Below, piece by piece: positions 36,242 through 46,760 of a stretch of 64,000 nt of DNA (positions are counted from its first letter, which is position 1; each line of letters starts with the position of its first letter). The position numbers and the translations under genes were made by a program. The notes below the pieces were generated by a model, which was not told where the DNA came from, did no database searches, and saw only the letters and a list, made by a program, of their open reading frames with translations. Source of the DNA: an uncultured Collinsella sp. GTDB lineage: Bacteria; Actinomycetota; Coriobacteriia; Coriobacteriales; Coriobacteriaceae. Location: the NCBI GenBank assembly GCA_934630735.1, contig CAKTWK010000007.1, positions 1 to 64,000 of the forward strand, given 5' to 3'.

Positions 36242-36697
36242 CTACTTGTTGGGGAAGGAATAACCTTCGACCGTCACGTGCAGTACCACGACGCGGGGAT
36301 CCGCGGCATCGGCCACGACACGGTAGGCCTCGTCAATTTCGACGACGGCAACGCCGCCGGCGGGAATCGTCACGGTCTCCCCCGCCCCCTCAAAGCGCTC
36401 GCGATCATCGATATCGCTGTAAGCGCGGGTGCAGGTAAGATCCGCCTTGGAAGCCACCTCGACGGTCAGGTCGCCGTCGAGTGGAGCGAGCACGGCATGG
36501 TAGCGACGGTGACCGACCAGGTCGGCGGTTGCGGCCTCGTGGGCATAGACCCACCAGTACACCAACGAGTCGCCGATGGAGTAAGCCACGTCGTGCTGCA
36601 GGTCGGCAACACCATCGAGCGCCTGACCGGTGCGCATCCACTTCTTGACGGACTTCATCTGAGCGTCGAAATCGGCGCGCGAGTTAAAGACATGCAT
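36242..36697 (-). CDS. ebgC: Beta-galactosidase subunit beta (EbgC/YhcH family)
   Basis: A 151-residue cupin-like protein of the YhcH/YjgK/YiaL family, matching EbgC, the small subunit needed for full activity of Ebg beta-galactosidase. The SIGDSLVYWWVYAHEA and RRYHAVLAPLDGD segments fit the family's metal-binding core. Its ATG lies three bases after the ebgA stop, with GGAGGCATAAG from the ebgA end as ribosome binding site, so the two are translationally coupled. Confidence 0.85.
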   Translation of the reverse strand: MHVFNSRADFDAQMKSVKKWMRTGQALDGVADLQHDVAYSIGDSLVYWWVYAHEAATADLVGHRRYHAVLAPLDGDLTVEVASKADLTCTRAYSDIDDRERFEGAGETVTIPAGGVAVVEIDEAYRVVADAADPRVVVLHVTVEGYSFPNK

Positions 36698-36700
36698 GAC

Positions 36701-39724
<3,024 letters not shown>

Positions 39725-39744
39725 TCATCGTAGTGATTCTTGTG

Positions 39745-39754
39745 CAACCGGTTG
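39745..39754. promoter_or_regulatory. LacI/GalR operator O1 in the ebg-lacI gap
   Basis: Core palindrome CAACCGGTTG within TGCAACCGGTTGTCC, just downstream of the likely ebgA transcription start. Confidence 0.8.
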
Positions 39755-39759
39755 TCCTT

Positions 39760-39789
39760 ATCTTACGTGCGATGCAAAAAGCTGTGCAA
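39760..39789 (-). promoter_or_regulatory. Promoter of the ebgAC operon
   Basis: On the minus strand, -35 TTGCAC (39789-39784) and -10 TAAGAT (39765-39760) with an 18-bp spacer. The -35 is part of operator O2, so repressor binding would block RNA polymerase. Confidence 0.55.
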
Positions 39790-39796
39790 CCGGTTG
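39787..39796. promoter_or_regulatory. LacI/GalR operator O2 overlapping the ebgA -35
   Basis: CAACCGGTTG within GTGCAACCGGTTGTCC; centre 42 bp (four helical turns) from O1. Confidence 0.8.
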
Positions 39797-39831
39797 TCCG
39801 CTGAACGGTCGATTTGGCTGGATTAACGGTG

Positions 39832-39841
39832 CAACCGGTTG
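39832..39841. promoter_or_regulatory. LacI/GalR operator O3
   Basis: CAACCGGTTG within GTGCAACCGGTTGTAC; centre 45 bp from O2, towards the lacI-type gene. It could serve the regulator's own promoter or stabilise a loop. Confidence 0.75.
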
Positions 39842-40085
39842 TACAACCGCGTCACTTATGTCACCCTGAGTATCGAAACTCAGCGCAAAACATCGTTCTT
39901 AAGCTCGTAGGCAACCGCCACGCCCGCTGATATCTCACCCATACGAGACGTATTCGATTGCGGCTTGGTTGCAAAACGACACCGGCCACCGGATATCATG
40001 AACGCTGTTCAGGTGCACTATAGTAAGCTGTATCCGCACCAGCCCGTATCAGTGACAACATCGACCGCATTTTCCAGGAGACGCC

Positions 40086-41102
40086 ATGACCCAACCAGTT
40101 CGCACCGCACCTACGCTTGCCGAGGTTGCCGCAGCTGCCGGCGTGTCGCGCTCCACGGCATCGCGCGCCCTCAACGATTCGCCCCGCATTAGCGAGGAAA
40201 CCAAAAAGCGCGTCCATGCGGCGGCCAAGAAAGTCAATTTTGTCCCCAACGCTCGTGGCCGAGCGCTCGCTGTCGGGCGCACGGAAATCATCGCCGTGCT
40301 CGTGACCGAGCCCCTGAGTGAACTCTTCAGCGACCCCACCTATAGCGAGTTTTTGAGCGGCATTACCGAGGAACTGTCGGAGTCGTCCTATCTGCCCGTT
40401 ATCTTGCAGGCGTCTTCTACGCATGAGCGCAACCGCGCACGCGAGCACTTTGAGCGCCGCTCGTTCGACGCCGTGATCGACGTCTCCCCCTACAAGGGCA
40501 GCGAGCTGCTCGAGGTGCTGCGCGAGCTGGGCGTACCCACCGTGTTGTGCGGCCAGCTCGAGGGCCACCCCTATCGCGACGTGTTCTCGACAGTCTACTC
40601 TGACGACGAAGAGGGCGGACGCTTTGCAGCGCTCGCTATGAAAGAGCGCGGGCGCAAAGATATCGTCGCCGTGTTGGGACCGCAAGACAACCCCGCTGTT
40701 GTCGACCGCCTGCGCGGCTACCGCACCGTCCTGGGCGAAGACCTCCCAGGCGCAAACGTTATCTATACCGGCTGGAACAGCGGAGACGGCTATCAGGCCA
40801 TGCACCAGATCCTCGCGCGCGAGATTGCTTTCGATGGCGTGCTCTGCGGATCGGACCGTATCGCGGCTGGCGTCATCACCGCACTCAACGAGGCAGGCCT
40901 ATCTGTTCCGGCGGACGTTTCCGTCGTCGGCTTCGACGATCACGAGATTGCGGCGCGCTGCGTCCCCGCGCTCACGACCGTCCGCCAGCCCCTGCGCGAA
41001 GAAGGCCACATGGCCGCCAACATTGCGCTCGACATGATCAAGGGCGCCGAGCCCACCACCTCCGTGATGCACATGCAGCTAATCCAGAGAGACTCGCTAT
41101 AA
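40086..41102 (+). CDS. LacI-family repressor of the ebg operon
   Basis: A 338-residue LacI/GalR protein: helix-turn-helix (TLAEVAAAAGVSRSTASRAL, from about residue 10), hinge helix (NARGRALAVGRT) and a sugar-binding core ending with the usual GFDDHEIAARCVPALTTVRQP segment. CAGGAG stands five bases before the ATG. It is divergent from ebgA, and the 376-bp gap carries three copies of CAACCGGTTG. The most economical reading is a beta-galactoside-responsive repressor of ebgAC. This is inference from location and operator type. Confidence 0.9.
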   Translation: MTQPVRTAPTLAEVAAAAGVSRSTASRALNDSPRISEETKKRVHAAAKKVNFVPNARGRALAVGRTEIIAVLVTEPLSELFSDPTYSEFLSGITEELSESSYLPVILQASSTHERNRAREHFERRSFDAVIDVSPYKGSELLEVLRELGVPTVLCGQLEGHPYRDVFSTVYSDDEEGGRFAALAMKERGRKDIVAVLGPQDNPAVVDRLRGYRTVLGEDLPGANVIYTGWNSGDGYQAMHQILAREIAFDGVLCGSDRIAAGVITALNEAGLSVPADVSVVGFDDHEIAARCVPALTTVRQPLREEGHMAANIALDMIKGAEPTTSVMHMQLIQRDSL

Positions 41103-41109
41103 GAAACTA

Positions 41110-41310
41110 GGACAGGCTTTCCGCCAGACAGTTGTTGCGGAAAGCCTGCCCCGTTTTGAGTGCTCATTCTGGGGCACAGTTTCCGTTAGACCGCTCAACC
41201 GGAAACTGTGCCCCATTATTTTGCCGAATTCTGGGTCGCGCTTTCCCAGAGGATTCCCTTTGGGAAAGCGCGACCCGTTCTGGACACAGATTCCGGGTCG
41301 CAGTTTCCGC
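41110..41310. repeat. Array of three long hairpins plus a fourth arm, ~61-bp period
   Basis: Three units start at 41110, 41171 and 41233. Arms: CAGGCTTTCCGC/GCGGAAAGCCTG; GGGGCACAGTTTCCG with its exact complement (15 bp); GGGTCGCGCTTTCCCA with its exact complement (16 bp). Loops are 12-14 nt. A fourth unit at about 41294 has only the left arm (GGGTCGCAGTTTCCGCG). The left arms are related to one another, yet each right arm matches its own left arm, so changes have been compensated within each hairpin. Not coding. It follows the LacI-type stop at once. Confidence 0.75.
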
Positions 41311-41348
41311 GACGTCCGGTCACCCCATGCCCTCACAATCTCGGCGTA

Positions 41349-41383
41349 TAAAAAACGAGGGAAGGCACGCGTCCTTCCCTCGT
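41349..41383 (-). terminator. Terminator of aspS
   Basis: A perfect 11-bp stem ACGAGGGAAGG / CCTTCCCTCGT with a 7-nt loop and six T on the minus strand, 25 bp after the aspS stop. Confidence 0.88.
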
Positions 41384-41407
41384 TGCAAGCAATTTGTGGC
41401 CGCTCGC

Positions 41408-43195
41408 CTACATCAAGCGCAGGCTGACGTCCTTGAGCTGGGCGCCGCTAACGGCACTCGGGGCGCCCGACATGAGGTCGGAGCCGCTGGCCGTCTTGGG
41501 GAACGCCATGACGTCGCGGATGGAGTCGGAGCCGGTGAGCAGCATGCACACGCGGTCCAGGCCCAGGGCGAAGCCGCCCATCGGGGGCGCACCAAACTTG
41601 AGAGCCTCCATGAGGAAGCCGAACTGTGACTCGGCGCGCTCCTCGGTAAAGCCCAGGAGCTTGAGCATGGACATCTGCATCTCGGCGTTGTGGATACGCA
41701 TACCGCCGCCGCCGGCCTCAAAGCCGTCCATGACAAAGTCGTAGGTGCAGGAACCGGCTGCCAGCGGGTCGGCCTCGATCTTGGCGATGTCGGTCTCGGT
41801 CGGCAGGGTAAAGGGCTGGTGCTCGGCAGCATAGGCCTTGCGATCCTCGTCCCAGTGGAACAGCGGGAAGTTGACGACCCACAGGAAGTCGTGGCCCTCG
41901 CGCTTGATCTCGAGCGCGTTAGCCATGTGGGAACGCATGCCGCCCAGAATCTCGTCAGAGAGCAGGCGCGGACCGGCGGCGAACATCACAAGGTCGCCGG
42001 GCTCGACGTTCATGCGCTCGCGCAGAGCAGCCATCTCCTCGTCCGAGAAGAACTTGACGATGGGGCTGTTGATGGAGCCGTCCTCGCGGAAAGCGATCCA
42101 GGCCAGGCCCTTGGCGCCAAACGTGGAGGCCACGCCGGCGAGCTTATCGATCTTGGCGCGTGCCCAGGCACCGGCGCCCTTGGCGTTGATGGCCTTGACG
42201 ACAGAGCCCTCCTCGTTTGCAGCAGTCGCAAAGACCTTGAACTTGGAGTTGGCAAAGATGTCGGTCAGGTCGACCAGGTGCATGCCGTAGCGGGTATCGG
42301 GCTTGTCGGAGCCATAGGTGTCCATGGCTTCCCAATAGTCCATGCGGCGCAGCGGCGTGGGCATCTCGACACCCATGCGGCCGAAGGCGTCGGCCAGGAC
42401 CTCCTCGAGCGCGCTCATGACGTCGTTCTGGTCCACGAAGGACATCTCGATATCGACCTGGGTGAACTCGGGCTGACGGTCGGCACGCAGGTCCTCGTCG
42501 CGGAAGCACTTGGCAACCTGGTAGTAGCGCTCAACGCCACCGACCATAAGCAGCTGCTTCAGGAGCTGCGGGGACTGCGGCAGGGCGTAGAAGTTACCCG
42601 GCTGGATGCGGCTGGGAACGATGAAGTCACGGGCGCCCTCGGGAGTGGACTTAAACAGGGAGGGCGTCTCGACCTCCATGAACTCACGGTTGTGCAGCGC
42701 CTCGCGAATGGCAAAGGTGAAGTCGGAGCGCAGCTTAAGGTTTGCCATCATCTCGGGACGACGAAGGTCCAGATAGCGATAGCGCAGACGGGTGTCCTCG
42801 CTGGTCTCGATGCCGTCCTCGATCTGGAACGGCGGGGTGACCGACGTGTTGAGTACCTCGGCATGGTCGGTCAGGACCTCGATCTCGCCGGTCGCGAGCT
42901 TGGTGTTGGCGGTCTCCTCGCCACGGGCGCGCACGACGCCGTGGATCTTGATGGGCCACTCGGGACGCATGGTCTCGGCGATCTTAAAGGCGTCGCCGTC
43001 AGAGTGCTCGGGGTCGAAGGTGAGCTGCGTGATGCCCTCGCGGTCGCGAAGGTCGCAGAAGATAAGGCCGCCGTGATCGCGGCGACGGCTCACCCAACCG
43101 GTGAGGGTGACCTCTTCGCCCACGTTCTCGCGGCGAAGCTCGCCGCAGGTACGGGTGTGCATGGAATGCTCGTCGATGGGACGGGTCTGGCTCAT
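41408..43195 (-). CDS. aspS: Aspartyl-tRNA synthetase
   Basis: A 595-residue class II aminoacyl-tRNA synthetase of the bacterial type: N-terminal anticodon-binding OB fold (about 15-110), catalytic core with motif 2 region (YQVAKCFRDEDLRADRQPEF) and motif 3 (GGFALGLDRVCMLLTG), and the inserted GAD domain (about 295-410). It charges tRNA-Asp with aspartate (and perhaps tRNA-Asn, if AsnS is absent). AAGGAGG precedes the ATG. Monocistronic with a good terminator; an extended hairpin lies in its leader (43217-43258). Confidence 0.97.
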   Translation of the reverse strand: MSQTRPIDEHSMHTRTCGELRRENVGEEVTLTGWVSRRRDHGGLIFCDLRDREGITQLTFDPEHSDGDAFKIAETMRPEWPIKIHGVVRARGEETANTKLATGEIEVLTDHAEVLNTSVTPPFQIEDGIETSEDTRLRYRYLDLRRPEMMANLKLRSDFTFAIREALHNREFMEVETPSLFKSTPEGARDFIVPSRIQPGNFYALPQSPQLLKQLLMVGGVERYYQVAKCFRDEDLRADRQPEFTQVDIEMSFVDQNDVMSALEEVLADAFGRMGVEMPTPLRRMDYWEAMDTYGSDKPDTRYGMHLVDLTDIFANSKFKVFATAANEEGSVVKAINAKGAGAWARAKIDKLAGVASTFGAKGLAWIAFREDGSINSPIVKFFSDEEMAALRERMNVEPGDLVMFAAGPRLLSDEILGGMRSHMANALEIKREGHDFLWVVNFPLFHWDEDRKAYAAEHQPFTLPTETDIAKIEADPLAAGSCTYDFVMDGFEAGGGGMRIHNAEMQMSMLKLLGFTEERAESQFGFLMEALKFGAPPMGGFALGLDRVCMLLTGSDSIRDVMAFPKTASGSDLMSGAPSAVSGAQLKDVSLRLM

Positions 43196-43216
43196 ACCAG
43201 TGATCCTCCTTTATGG

Positions 43217-43258
43217 ATCTGTGCCGCCCCGTGTCGTTCCGGGCGGCGTCGTACAGAT
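43217..43258 (-). other. Stem-loop in the aspS leader
   Basis: On the minus strand ATCTGT/ACAGAT and GCCGCCC/GGGCGGC form one extended hairpin with a small internal loop, ending about 10 bp before the aspS ribosome binding site. No T-box features are visible. It may control translation start or mRNA stability. Confidence 0.4.
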
Positions 43259-43451
43259 TTGCCCAGCCTGCGTAAACCGCGCAGCCAGACATGGCGTTCT
43301 ATCTTATCGCACCTGTGTCGATGTGCCACGAAAAAGTGGCTCCTGCCCAAAGACTTGACGGAGACGAAACAATTGACGCGCCGCGGCACCCGCCCGCGCT
43401 CGTCACGTGCGACAATATGCCCCAATAAAACAGCACTCGGAAAGGCCCGCC

Positions 43452-44087
43452 ATGACTGCACGCCTCATCGTTATGGATATCGACTCCACGCTCATCAACC
43501 AGGAAGTCATCGACCTGTTGGGCGAAGAGGCCGGCGTGGGCGAGCAGGTGGCACAGATCACCGAACGCGCCATGCGCGGCGAGCTCGACTTTAAGCAGGC
43601 GCTCGAGGAGCGCGTGGGGCTGCTTGCCGGCTTGGACGAGAGCGTGTTCGAGCGTACCTTTGAGCGCGTGACGTTTACCCCTGGCGCGCTAGAGCTTGTA
43701 CGCTCGGCGCACAGCAAGGGCTGGAAGGTCGGCGTGGTGAGCGGCGGCTTCCACGAGGTCGCTGACAAGATCGTGGCTGCCGCGGGTATCGACTTTTGCC
43801 TGGCCAATCGTCTGGAGGTCGTGGACGGCAAGCTCACCGGTAAGTTGGCTGCCGACATTGTGACCAAGGAGTCCAAGCTCGTTCAGCTGCTGGACTGGGC
43901 AGTCGAGTGCGGTGTCGACATGGCCCATACCGTCGCGATCGGCGACGGCGCCAACGACATCCCCATGATCCAGGCCGCGGGCACGGGCATCGCGTTTTGC
44001 GCCAAGCCCAAGACGCGCGAGGCAGCCCCGTTTGCCATCGACGAGCGCAACCTGATGCTCGCTATGGACATCATCCTGCGCGACTAG
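43452..44087 (+). CDS. serB: Phosphoserine phosphatase SerB
   Basis: A 211-residue HAD phosphatase that completes serine synthesis by dephosphorylating O-phosphoserine. The nucleophile motif DIDSTLI is at about residues 9-15, VSGGF near 98 is motif II, and GDGANDIPMI near 160 is the metal-binding motif. Short type, without an ACT domain. ATG 43452 with GGAAAGG upstream is chosen over a start 15 codons earlier. Monocistronic; divergent from aspS and 115 bp upstream of larB. Confidence 0.92.
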   Translation: MTARLIVMDIDSTLINQEVIDLLGEEAGVGEQVAQITERAMRGELDFKQALEERVGLLAGLDESVFERTFERVTFTPGALELVRSAHSKGWKVGVVSGGFHEVADKIVAAAGIDFCLANRLEVVDGKLTGKLAADIVTKESKLVQLLDWAVECGVDMAHTVAIGDGANDIPMIQAAGTGIAFCAKPKTREAAPFAIDERNLMLAMDIILRD

Positions 44088-44123
44088 CCGATCCGTCTAA
44101 CAATTGAATCAGTCTGTCCTATA

Positions 44124-44178
44124 GTTTCCGAACAATTTTGTCTTAGTGTTCGGAAACATACCCTTTGAGTGCTAGACT
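44124..44178 (+). promoter_or_regulatory. Promoter and overlapping inverted repeat upstream of larB
   Basis: GTTTCCGAACA (44124-44134) and its exact complement TGTTCGGAAAC (44147-44157) are 12 bp apart. The right arm covers a -35-like TTCGGA (44149-44154), 18 bp before a -10-like TAGACT (44173-44178). Likely operator for a repressor of larB-larC, perhaps the TetR-type protein encoded in the same operon. Confidence 0.5.
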
Positions 44179-44201
44179 TTGCGCCGTCGAAGGGAACATA
44201 T

Positions 44202-44984
44202 ATGGATAAGCGAGATCTTGAGCAATTGCTGAGCGATGTTGCCGGCGGAGCAGTCACCCCTGCCAACGCCCTCACGCGCATCCAGACGGCTCCGACCGCC
44301 GATCTGGGCTTTGCACAGCTCGATCTTTCGCGCGGGGTGCGCCAGGGAGCCGGCGAGGTTGTCTACGGTGCCGGTAAAACCGCCGAGCAAATTGCTGCCA
44401 TTATCAAAGCATTACTCGATGCCGGCCAGGAGCGCATCCTGGTCACGCGCCTGGACGACGAAAAGGCAGCCCGCACCGCTGAGCTTCTCGACAACGACAT
44501 CGACCTGGGATATGTCCCGGACGCCCAGCTCGCCCTGGTGGGTGGCAAGCCCTCCCCCACCGGCAACGGACGCATCGTTGTCGCCTGCGCCGGCACGAGC
44601 GACCTGCCCGTCGCCGAAGAGGCGGCACTGACGGCCGAGTTCTACGGCAACGAGGTCGATCGCCTCTACGACGTGGGTGTCGCCGGCCTGCACCGCCTGC
44701 TCGCTCATGCCGAGGAACTTGCCCAGGCGCAGGTGGTCATCGCCATCGCCGGCATGGAGGGCGCCCTGGCGAGCGTCATCGGAGGCCTTGTGAGCTGTCC
44801 GGTCATCGCCGTCCCCACCAGCGTGGGCTATGGCGCGAACTTTGGCGGCGTGGCCGCACTGCTCGCCATGCTCAACTCCTGCGCCAGCGGCGTTTCAGTC
44901 GTCAACATCGACAACGGCTTTGGTGCCGCCTACCAGGCAAGTCTTATCAATCATCTAAGCGCCGGCACATCCTGCGCCCGCTAA
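44202..44984 (+). CDS. larB: LarB, pyridinium-3,5-biscarboxylate mononucleotide synthase
   Basis: A 260-residue cytoplasmic enzyme that carboxylates and hydrolyses nicotinic acid adenine dinucleotide, the first step in making the nickel-pincer cofactor of lactate racemase. The LarB family is recognised by its AIR-carboxylase-like C-terminal half (IVVACAGTSDLPVAEEAA, YDVGVAGLHRLL, IAGMEGALASVIGGLV and PVIAVPTSVGYG). ATG 44202 has AAGGGAAC upstream. First gene of the larB-larC-tetR unit, and 10 bp before larC. Confidence 0.93.
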   Translation: MDKRDLEQLLSDVAGGAVTPANALTRIQTAPTADLGFAQLDLSRGVRQGAGEVVYGAGKTAEQIAAIIKALLDAGQERILVTRLDDEKAARTAELLDNDIDLGYVPDAQLALVGGKPSPTGNGRIVVACAGTSDLPVAEEAALTAEFYGNEVDRLYDVGVAGLHRLLAHAEELAQAQVVIAIAGMEGALASVIGGLVSCPVIAVPTSVGYGANFGGVAALLAMLNSCASGVSVVNIDNGFGAAYQASLINHLSAGTSCAR

Positions 44985-44994
44985 GGAGCATTTC

Positions 44995-45912
44995 ATGTCC
45001 AACCATCAGCACACGCTTATCATCGACGGCACCTCGGGCATCAGCGGCGATATGACCGTCGCGGCCCTGCTCGACCTGGGCGCCAGCGAGGAGCATCTGC
45101 GCGAGCAGCTCGCCACGCTGCCGGCCGACGGCTTTGAGATTGCCGTTACACGCGCAAACAAGCATGGCATCGACGCCTGCGACTTTGACGTTCAGCTGGC
45201 AGTGGAGCTCGAGAACCACGACCACGACATGGCCTGGCTCTACGGCAACGAAGCACCTGCCGAGCACACGCACGAGCATGAGCACCACCATCATAATCAT
45301 GGCGAGCACGAACACGAGCACTGCCACGAGCATGACCATGAGGCCCACGGTCATGGCCACGAGGGTCACCATCACGCCCACCACCATCACCACCGTTCTT
45401 TGGCGGACGTCACCGCCATCATCGATGGCTCGCAGCTAAGCGATGGCGCCAAGCGTCGCGCGCTCGCCATCTTTACCGCGCTCGCCGCCGCCGAGGCCAG
45501 GGCCCACGGCAAAACGCCCGAGACCGTCATGTTCCACGAGGTGGGCGCCGTCGACTCCATCGTCGACGTCTGCTCTGTCGCCATCTGCCTCGATGACCTG
45601 GGTATTGAGGACATCGTGGTCGAGTCGCTCTCTGAGGGTCACGGTACCATCCGCTGTGCCCACGGTCTCATGCCCATTCCCGTCCCCGCCGTCGTCAACC
45701 TGTGCCAGGCAGGCAATATCGCTCTCACGCCGGCACCGGTCGCCGGCGAGCTCGTGACGCCCACGGGTGCCGCCATCGTCGCCGCGCTACGCACGTCCGA
45801 GCACCTTCCGGTCCGTTACCGCATCGAGGCCGTCGGCTACGGCGCCGGCAAGCGCCCCTACGAGGGCTGCTCCGGCACGCTCCGCTGCCTGCTCGTTCAC
45901 ATGGATGCATAG
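44995..45912 (+). CDS. larC: LarC N-terminal part (LarC1) with a His-rich loop; no LarC2 follows
   Basis: A 305-residue protein matching the N-terminal part of LarC, the nickel-inserting cyclometallase that completes the nickel-pincer cofactor. The GTSGISGDMTVAALLDLG start, FHEVGAVDSIVDV and LTPTGAA-like VTPTGAAIV are recognisable. Residues 91-133 hold 25 His, a probable nickel-binding loop. The frame ends where LarC1 ends in Lactobacillus, but there the CTP-binding LarC2 part follows by frameshift. Here a TetR gene starts three bases after the stop, and no LarC2 appears in any frame. A separate larC2 elsewhere, or loss, must be assumed. Confidence 0.88.
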   Translation: MSNHQHTLIIDGTSGISGDMTVAALLDLGASEEHLREQLATLPADGFEIAVTRANKHGIDACDFDVQLAVELENHDHDMAWLYGNEAPAEHTHEHEHHHHNHGEHEHEHCHEHDHEAHGHGHEGHHHAHHHHHRSLADVTAIIDGSQLSDGAKRRALAIFTALAAAEARAHGKTPETVMFHEVGAVDSIVDVCSVAICLDDLGIEDIVVESLSEGHGTIRCAHGLMPIPVPAVVNLCQAGNIALTPAPVAGELVTPTGAAIVAALRTSEHLPVRYRIEAVGYGAGKRPYEGCSGTLRCLLVHMDA

Positions 45913-45914
45913 CC

Positions 45915-46454
45915 ATGGATGCCCGCAAGGCAAAAAGCCGCGCCGCTATTGTCACGGCGTTTTCCGAGCTCCTTCGCGAGGAGGACTACGGCAAGATCAC
46001 CGTCGGCGACATCATCGCTCGCGCTCATGTAGGCCGCGCGACATTCTACGGCCTCTTCAAGAGCAAAGATGACCTACTGTCCGAACTCGTGAGCGACATC
46101 TGCACCCACGCCCTCGACGACGATGGCACACCGCTCGACGATCCGCTCGTACAAGTCGAGCATATCCTCAACAACCTCTGGGAGCGCCGCCAGGGCGTTC
46201 GAGCCCTCGTAGCCGGCGCCGGCTCACGCGTCTTCGCCGACTGCTTACGCAAGACCATCATGTCACGAGCAACCGAAACCGTCCCCACCGACCCAAACGG
46301 CTCCGCCGCCACCATGGACCGCAGCTTCCTCCTCCACCACATAGCCTCAAGCTTCGTAGGAATGGTCCAATGGTGGGCCTGGCACAACTTCCAAGCCCCA
46401 AAAGAGGACGTAGCCAAAGACTACCTATCAGCCATAAAACCCCTCTTCAACTAA
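45915..46454 (+). CDS. TetR-family transcriptional regulator
   Basis: A 179-residue regulator with an N-terminal TetR helix-turn-helix (about 12-50; ITVGDIIARAHVGRATFYGLFKSKDDLL) and a C-terminal ligand-binding helical domain. The ATG lies three bases after the larC stop and is probably read by coupled translation, so it belongs to the larB-larC operon. The inverted repeat at 44124-44157 is a reasonable operator for it. Its last 80 bp use rarer, AT-shifted codons than neighbours. Target and ligand are inferred only from position. Confidence 0.85.
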   Translation: MDARKAKSRAAIVTAFSELLREEDYGKITVGDIIARAHVGRATFYGLFKSKDDLLSELVSDICTHALDDDGTPLDDPLVQVEHILNNLWERRQGVRALVAGAGSRVFADCLRKTIMSRATETVPTDPNGSAATMDRSFLLHHIASSFVGMVQWWAWHNFQAPKEDVAKDYLSAIKPLFN

Positions 46455-46609
46455 GTAAGAAGCTCATCCCAAAGCATCGCCCCAACCCAGGGCGCCACGC
46501 ATCCCAAAGTGTCACTCGCACCTCAAAGCGCCTAATAACAAAGTGCCCACCACATCCAAATTCAGATATATATGTTGGTTGCTTGTTCGAACGCAACTGG
46601 ATTCCCGCA

Positions 46610-46736
46610 GGGTCCGGCATAGGTTAACTTTCCGCCGCACTCCGCAGGACGCAAGAAGCTCCCGCCGCACGAAGTGCGCAGCGGGAGCTTCTTGCATGTC
46701 CGAGGACGCGGCGGAAAGTTAACCTATGCCGGACCC
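46610..46736 (+). repeat. 127-bp giant hairpin element B, copy 1
   Basis: A perfect 29-bp outer stem (46610-46638 with 46708-46736; begins GGGTCCGGCATAGG), then conserved ACTCCGCAGGAC opposite ATGTCCGAGGAC, a perfect 15-bp inner stem GCAAGAAGCTCCCGC (46651-46665, complement 46681-46695), and a tip CGCAC-GAA-GTGCG. No coding frame and no T-tail. It lies between convergent tetR and larD-like genes. Copy 2 (49156-49282) has the same length and loops but different, still fully paired stems. Confidence 0.8.
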
Positions 46737-46760
46737 GGGCGTTATATCAATTGTCTTGGA

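Noticed and set aside
41110..41310. Possible CRISPR array
   Set aside because: The period is about 61 bp, repeats are not identical, each unit is self-complementary, and no cas gene is near.
45913..46454. LarC2 hidden by frameshift after larC
   Set aside because: All this sequence is explained by a TetR gene with a full helix-turn-helix, and no LarC2-like sequence appears in the other frames.
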